From the NCBI GenBank assembly GCA_016278585.1, contig JADQBO010000447.1, positions 1-10,969 of the forward strand: a DNA stretch of 10,969 nt, given 5' to 3'. The stretch is from Desulfosporosinus sp. (GTDB lineage Bacteria; Bacillota; Desulfitobacteriia; Desulfitobacteriales; Desulfitobacteriaceae). Every line of letters starts with the position of its first letter. The stretch's first letter is position 1. Shown here in pieces: positions 6,977 through 10,969 of this stretch. Made by a program: the position numbers and the translations under genes. The notes beneath the pieces were generated by a model, which saw nothing but the letters and a program-made list of their open reading frames with translations, was not told the origin of the DNA and did not search any database.

Positions 6977-7818
6977 TGACTAGTCTAATCGCCTCTAGTG
7001 CAACGGTTCCATTAACGGCAATTGTCGGGCCGTTTTGTGTAATCGGAGAAAATGTTGTACTTGGAGAAAATGTTATCTTGGGAGTTGGGTGTGTCCTTGG
7101 GGAGGGAGCTAGGGTTGGTGCTGGAAGTGAGCTTGGTAATTATGTTAGTATGGGGCAAGGGTCTGAAATAGGCCTTCGAACTCGTATTGGGGATCACACC
7201 ACGATTTACTCCCAATCGATTCTCGGGGAAGATGGATTTATCGGGAGCAACTCTTCAATTGGACGGTTGCCAAAGGCATCAGCAACGAGTACTATCAAAG
7301 CTCAGGCCGATTTGCCCCCTCTTCAGATGGGAAATGGGTTTACTATTGGGTGTTCTGCTGTTCTCTACGCAGGGACAAGTTATGGACATAAGACCTTTAT
7401 TGGGGACGGAGCCGTGGTTCGTGAGAGATGTTCGGTAGGGCAAAATGTAGTTGTCGGCAGCGGAGTAGTGGTAGAAAATGATACTAAGATTGGCGAATTC
7501 ACTAAGATCCAAACAGGTTCTTATATCACAGCTTATATGGAGATCGAAGAGCGAGTCTTTATAGCGCCCATGGTTACGACAACCAATGACAATTATATGG
7601 GACGTACCGAAAAACGTTTCCAAGCAATAAAGGGTCCGACAATTCAGCGGGGGGCCCGTATTGGTGGAGGCTCGATTCTCTTACCAGGTGTGAAGGTAGC
7701 CCCGGAAACCTTTGTGGCAGCAGGTGCTTTGGTTAGCAAAGACACCACGGAAAAGCGGGTCATCAAAGGGTTCCCAGCAAAAGATCTTCGAGAGGTTCCG
7801 GAAGAAGAGCTCCTCTAG
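6976..7818 (+). CDS. wbpD: Left-handed beta-helix N-acetyltransferase, long WbpD-like variant
   Basis: A 280-residue protein dominated by hexapeptide repeats of the [IV]-G-x-x-x-x type, the mark of a trimeric left-handed beta-helix acyltransferase using acetyl-CoA. Repeats fill about residues 15-95, are interrupted by a repeat-poor stretch (about 96-118) rich in Ala, Ser and Pro, then resume to about 260. The C-terminal part, with T-T-T-N-D-N-Y near Asn204 and a G-P-T-I-x-R-G-A-R-I-G-G-G-S-I-L-L-P-G-V-like run, resembles WbpD/WlbB, which N-acetylates the 3-amino group of UDP-GlcNAc(3NH2)A. Known WbpD proteins are about 190-200 residues, so the N-terminal helix here is roughly 80-90 residues longer. 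The start is ATG 6976, overlapping the previous stop by one base, with GAAGGAG at 6961-6967. The fold is certain; the exact acceptor is inferred from the neighbours. Confidence 0.85.
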   Translation: MTSLIASSATVPLTAIVGPFCVIGENVVLGENVILGVGCVLGEGARVGAGSELGNYVSMGQGSEIGLRTRIGDHTTIYSQSILGEDGFIGSNSSIGRLPKASATSTIKAQADLPPLQMGNGFTIGCSAVLYAGTSYGHKTFIGDGAVVRERCSVGQNVVVGSGVVVENDTKIGEFTKIQTGSYITAYMEIEERVFIAPMVTTTNDNYMGRTEKRFQAIKGPTIQRGARIGGGSILLPGVKVAPETFVAAGALVSKDTTEKRVIKGFPAKDLREVPEEELL

Positions 7819-7859
7819 GTCTTATTGGGCTAAATATTGATGAGAAAGGGAAGATTAAG

Positions 7860-8951
7860 ATGAGTATTCCTCTTTTGGATCTAAAGGCTCAGTATTTGAC
7901 GATAAAAGATGAAATTGACCAGGCTATTCACGAGGTGCTGGATTCATCAGTCTATATTCTAGGCCCCCAGATGAAGGCTTTGGAAAAGGAAATTGCCGCT
8001 TACTGTGGGACGGAAGAGGCTGTCGCAGTGGCTAACGGTACGGACGCTTTAGTACTGACCCTTAAAGCTTTTGGCATTGGCGAGGGGGATGAAGTTATCA
8101 CCACTCCCTTTACGTTCTTTGCGTCGGCGGAAACGATTGCTCAGGTTGGCGCCACACCAGTATTTGTAGATGTTAACCCCGTGACACTTAACATGGATTT
8201 AAATCAGCTGGAATCGAAAATTACGCCTCAGACAAAGGCCATTATTCCAGTACATATTTTTGGACAAATGCTAGACGTGGAGAGAGTTATGGAAATTGCC
8301 GCCCGCCACGATCTGAAGGTTATTGAAGATGCGGCTCAAGCAATTGGGGCAGAATATCGGGGTCAAAAAGCAGGCTCTCTTGGACATGCTGCAACCTTTA
8401 GTTTCTTCCCGACCAAAAATTTAGGGGCTTATGGAGATGCCGGGATGATTGTTACCAATGATAAAGACCTAGCCTCCCAACTGAGAATGCTTCGTTTCCA
8501 TGGCTGCCAAACAAAATACTATCATGAAAAAATTGGCTACAACAGCCGTCTTGATGAAATGCAAGCAGCAATTTTGCGTGTTAAGCTCAGGTATCTTGAT
8601 CAATGGAATGAAGGGCGTCGGGAAAGGGCCAAGGTCTATGATCAACTCCTTGCCGATACTAAGATTCAGCCCCCGGGTCTTGATCCTTTGGCAACCCCTA
8701 TCTATCACTTATATGTGCTCCGAACCGAAGAGCGTAGTACTCTCATGGAACGCCTAAAGGCCGGTGGTGTGGCTAATGCCATCTATTATCCCGTTCCACT
8801 TCACTTACAAAGGGCTTTCCGTAATCTTGGCTATAAGATGGGGGATTTTCCCGTAGCTGAAAAGGCTTGTGAACAAGCGCTTGCGATACCGTGTTACCCT
8901 GAATTGAGCCTCGAACAACAACATGAGATCGCGGCTATAATTAAAGGTTAG
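7860..8951 (+). CDS. wbpE: DegT/DnrJ/EryC1/StrS aminotransferase, WbpE-like
   Basis: A 363-residue PLP-dependent sugar aminotransferase of normal family length. Visible features are L-G-P near 34-36, N-G-T-D-A-L at 59-64 (phosphate-binding turn of PLP), E-D-A-A-Q at 156-160 with Asp157 contacting the pyridine nitrogen, and F-F-P-T-K-N-L-G with the Schiff-base Lys186. Next comes Y-N-S-R-L-D-E-M-Q-A-A-I-L, and near the C-terminus Y-Y-P-V-P-L-H. WbpE-type enzymes use L-glutamate to aminate C3 of UDP-3-keto-GlcNAcA, giving the substrate for WbpD. The 2-oxoglutarate released can in turn recycle NADH on WbpB-type enzymes. The start is ATG 7860 behind GAAAGGGAAG at 7843-7852, 41 bases after the acetyltransferase stop. 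Many family members act at C4 on 6-deoxy sugars, for example PglE. Since a 4,6-dehydratase is also encoded, a C4 role cannot be excluded by sequence reading alone, but adjacency to WbpB and WbpD favours C3. Confidence 0.9.
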   Translation: MSIPLLDLKAQYLTIKDEIDQAIHEVLDSSVYILGPQMKALEKEIAAYCGTEEAVAVANGTDALVLTLKAFGIGEGDEVITTPFTFFASAETIAQVGATPVFVDVNPVTLNMDLNQLESKITPQTKAIIPVHIFGQMLDVERVMEIAARHDLKVIEDAAQAIGAEYRGQKAGSLGHAATFSFFPTKNLGAYGDAGMIVTNDKDLASQLRMLRFHGCQTKYYHEKIGYNSRLDEMQAAILRVKLRYLDQWNEGRRERAKVYDQLLADTKIQPPGLDPLATPIYHLYVLRTEERSTLMERLKAGGVANAIYYPVPLHLQRAFRNLGYKMGDFPVAEKACEQALAIPCYPELSLEQQHEIAAIIKG

Positions 8952-8976
8952 TCGCGAACAGACAAGGAGGTAACAA

Positions 8977-10314
8977 ATGCCCTGGAACACTGGGATTACT
9001 AGTTCTAACAGAAACAAGCTGCTCCTCATTTGCGGTATTTTGTTATCCGCAATGCTCCTGCCCTCACTAGAGATCCATCCAAGTTTGCCACGGGTTCGAT
9101 TAGATGACGCGTTGATTTTTGGGACATTTGGAGTGAACCTGCTCCTTTTGTTAATACGTCGTTTCCGCTCTTACCCCAGCTATAACTTCGAGCCATACCA
9201 TGAGGGTGAGAGGAGAGGTATGAGGACGGTAACCATCGTTTTTCTGCTCTTAGTAGCATCGATGATAATATCCAATCTCTTTGCTGTGCTTTTCCTAAAT
9301 GGATCCTTCGGGCTACGGGATGTCATGGAAGGGGTTACATTAGCCAAATATTATTTAGCGATTACCTTAGCCCTTTCTCTGGATTTAAAGCTAGGTGAGT
9401 TTCAGGTGTTGAAGAATACCTTTCTCATTGGCTTAGGGGTTATTCTGTTACTTTCATGGGGTCAATTTTTAAATCTAGCCAATGTCAACGAATGGCTGAC
9501 CCCTTTCTTTGCTCAGGCTCATTTAGATAACCTGGTCAATGCTAACCCACCCCGCGTATTGGGGACCTTTGATAATCCAAATGTCATGGGCATCACCTCA
9601 GTTATGATGATGACTCTGTTTGTGAGCTGGTTTTATTTCCGGAGAAATGATCGCCTACAAGGAGTCATGCTTGTTATCATGGTGGGCTTAACCTTGAAAT
9701 TAACCTTTATGACTATTTCCCGAACAGCCCTTTTGGCGACAGCTACGGTTTTAGTCTTCCTAAGTGTTTGGGCCTTTTTTAAAGGCTACTGGAAAAAGCG
9801 TATACTGGTAAAGATAGGGGTACTTTTCCTTTTAACCTTAACCTTGTTTTTCACGTCACCCCGGGATTTTGTGTCAAGGATGAACGAGGCGACCGACTTA
9901 GAAACGAGTACTTCGGCCCAAGGACATCTACTGAGAATGGGAAGCGCTTTTGAATTTATTCAACAGTCTCCAATCCTTGGTTGGGGGACAGCTAAAGACA
10001 CGATGACCACTCTCGTAGACAATGAATATGCCTTAGTGACTCGTCGCTATGGTGTGGTTGGCTTGGCTTTTTATCTATGGTTATTCATACGACCAGTAAA
10101 AGGCGCCTTGCGAAGGATTAGATTCTTTAATTCCTATGCCTCTGAACCAGGAATACGAGAAGATAAAAATTTACTTTCCATTGCTTTTGTGGGTTCAATG
10201 GTAGCGGTCATGGTCTATAACATCACGGCAGGAGCTTTCTACAATCTTCAGTTAATGACCCTAATAGCTCTTTACATGGGCTTAATCTATAGAATAGAAG
10301 GGGAAAACGATTGA
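8977..10314 (+). CDS. O-antigen ligase/polymerase (Wzy/WaaL superfamily) membrane protein
   Basis: A 445-residue polytopic membrane protein with about eleven hydrophobic segments, the first at about 14-31. The superfamily pattern is present: L-G-T-F-D-N-P-N at 195-202, S-R-T-A at 248-251, and a long polar loop at about 293-360. That loop carries S-P-I-L-G-W-G (ending 337) and R-R-Y-G at 356-359 just before the next membrane segment. In family members this large outward-facing loop handles undecaprenyl-linked sugar, and the conserved Arg residues are important. Placed directly after the nucleotide-sugar cassette, it most likely polymerises the repeat unit (Wzy role), as wzy follows wbpE in Pseudomonas O5. 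A ligase role attaching glycan to the wall or a protein is the alternative. The ribosome site AAGGAGGT at 8964-8971 is the best in the window. Its stop overlaps the TTG start of the glycosyltransferase. Confidence 0.85.
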   Translation: MPWNTGITSSNRNKLLLICGILLSAMLLPSLEIHPSLPRVRLDDALIFGTFGVNLLLLLIRRFRSYPSYNFEPYHEGERRGMRTVTIVFLLLVASMIISNLFAVLFLNGSFGLRDVMEGVTLAKYYLAITLALSLDLKLGEFQVLKNTFLIGLGVILLLSWGQFLNLANVNEWLTPFFAQAHLDNLVNANPPRVLGTFDNPNVMGITSVMMMTLFVSWFYFRRNDRLQGVMLVIMVGLTLKLTFMTISRTALLATATVLVFLSVWAFFKGYWKKRILVKIGVLFLLTLTLFFTSPRDFVSRMNEATDLETSTSAQGHLLRMGSAFEFIQQSPILGWGTAKDTMTTLVDNEYALVTRRYGVVGLAFYLWLFIRPVKGALRRIRFFNSYASEPGIREDKNLLSIAFVGSMVAVMVYNITAGAFYNLQLMTLIALYMGLIYRIEGEND

Positions 10315-10969
10315 AAGTCTGTATTTTAACAACAGCACATTCTCCCTTTGACGAGCGCATTTTCCATAAAGAGGCCAAAAGTCTCACGGAGGCAGGTTAT
10401 GAAGTGGTCATAATCGCCCCACACCAGAAATCTGAACAAAAGGAAGGTATCAATATTCGGGCTGTGGCCCCCCTTTCCTCTCGTATGGATCGAATCTGGC
10501 GGCTAAAAGCCCTCTATAAGGCTGCGCTGCAGGAAAATGCCGACGTTTATCACTTTCATGATCCGGACTTGATACCCGTGGGCTTACGGTTAAGTCGTAA
10601 GCATCGAAAACCCGTGGTCTATGATGTCCATGAGTATTATGGGGATAGCCTGCTTACGCGCTATTGGCTGCCCAAGCCCTTTCGAAAGTTTGTAGCCCGG
10701 ACGGTGGACCGTTTCGAAAAATGGTCGGCCCGATCGTTTGCTGGTATTATTACCGTTAACAGCCATATGGCTGAGCTGTTTCAACGGGAGAATCTCGAAG
10801 GAGAAATTCTCCACAACTATCCACTTAAACGCCAGTTTGAATTTCCGCGTCCGGAAACCATAAAACCACCGGTCATTTTATATCTGGGTGGGATTACTCG
10901 GGAACGAGGCTTGGAAGTTATCCTCCGCGCCATGCCGTTAGTTAGGGAAAAATACCCTGCAGCAGTTTG
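10311..10969 (+). CDS. Glycosyltransferase family 4 protein, 3' end outside the window
   Basis: The first 219 codons of a gene that continues past the window edge. It starts at TTG 10311, overlapping the Wzy-type stop as TTGA, with AAGGGG at 10298-10303 and 7-base spacing. The product begins M-K-V-C-I-L-T-T-A-H and has the N-terminal GT-B half of a GT4 enzyme: D-E-R-I-F-H-K-E-A at 14-22, H-F-H-D-P-D-L at 81-87, V-Y-D-V-H-E-Y-Y at 103-110 and A-G-I-I-T-V-N-S at 144-151. The linker into the nucleotide-binding half then opens with L-Y-L-G-G-I-T-R-E-R-G at 190-200. GT4 enzymes transfer a sugar from a nucleotide donor with retention of configuration, here presumably onto the lipid-linked repeat unit at the cytoplasmic face. 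The E-x7-E donor-binding motif expected later lies outside the window. Donor and acceptor cannot be told. Confidence 0.88.
   Translation, partial: MKVCILTTAHSPFDERIFHKEAKSLTEAGYEVVIIAPHQKSEQKEGINIRAVAPLSSRMDRIWRLKALYKAALQENADVYHFHDPDLIPVGLRLSRKHRKPVVYDVHEYYGDSLLTRYWLPKPFRKFVARTVDRFEKWSARSFAGIITVNSHMAELFQRENLEGEILHNYPLKRQFEFPRPETIKPPVILYLGGITRERGLEVILRAMPLVREKYPAAV

Noticed and set aside
7279..7623. 114-codon open frame on the minus strand inside the WbpD-like gene
   Set aside because: It is antisense to a repetitive beta-helix coding sequence, and its Cys/His-rich composition reflects reverse reading. No ribosome site or family was recognised.
2513..8951. A bacillosamine-type (PglF-PglE-PglD) pathway using the dehydratase, aminotransferase and beta-helix acetyltransferase
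   Set aside because: All three enzyme types are present, but the aminotransferase and acetyltransferase sit directly with WbpA- and WbpB-like genes and resemble WbpE and WbpD. The diacetamido-uronic acid route explains more of the block. It is kept as an alternative, not excluded.
1..10969. Defence system, mobile element, CRISPR array, tRNA or rRNA
   Set aside because: No transposase, integrase, nuclease, regularly spaced repeat array or structural RNA was recognised on either strand; all sizeable genes fit polysaccharide synthesis.

Overview
The window is a surface-polysaccharide biosynthesis locus with every gene on the plus strand. Strong purine-rich Shine-Dalgarno sites, three likely TTG starts, moderate GC and short or overlapping gene junctions suggest a Firmicute. 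A Clostridia/Peptococcaceae member such as a Desulfosporosinus or Desulfitobacterium relative would fit, but that is an inference from style and protein flavour, not from a marker gene.

Layout. Positions 1-238 are a non-coding leader with a plausible promoter (80-108) and a small inverted repeat. Positions 239-2376 hold two translationally coupled membrane acyltransferase-3 proteins, probably O-acetyltransferases that decorate the glycan; they look AT-richer than the rest. After a 136-base gap come a membrane-anchored CapD/WbpM-type UDP-HexNAc 4,6-dehydratase (2513-4387) and a WbpA-type UDP-GlcNAc 6-dehydrogenase (4404-5759). The 152-base gap at 5760-5911 carries a 38-nt perfect palindrome and a possible promoter. 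It is followed by a tight block: WbpB-like 3-dehydrogenase (5912-6976), an unusually long WbpD-like left-handed beta-helix N-acetyltransferase (6976-7818), WbpE-like PLP aminotransferase (7860-8951), a Wzy/O-antigen-ligase-type membrane protein (8977-10314) and the first 219 codons of a GT4 glycosyltransferase that runs off the end (10311-10969+).

How the genes work together. WbpA, WbpB, WbpE and WbpD together are the known route from UDP-GlcNAc to UDP-2,3-diacetamido-2,3-dideoxy-D-glucuronic acid (UDP-GlcNAc3NAcA). The gene order wbpA-wbpB-wbpD-wbpE-wzy matches, as I recall it, the Pseudomonas aeruginosa O5 O-antigen locus with wbpC (itself an acyltransferase-3 protein) removed. The C2 epimerase WbpI, which would make the manno isomer, is not in the window. 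The 4,6-dehydratase supplies a second branch of UDP-4-keto-6-deoxy-HexNAc. The glycosyltransferase and Wzy-type protein would assemble and polymerise the repeat unit, and the acyltransferases would modify it. No phosphoglycosyl transferase, flippase or chain-length regulator is visible, so the locus extends beyond the window. I see no defence system, mobile element, CRISPR array, tRNA or rRNA. The most notable points are the complete diacetamido-uronic acid cassette, the long WbpD variant and the large palindrome between wbpA and wbpB.
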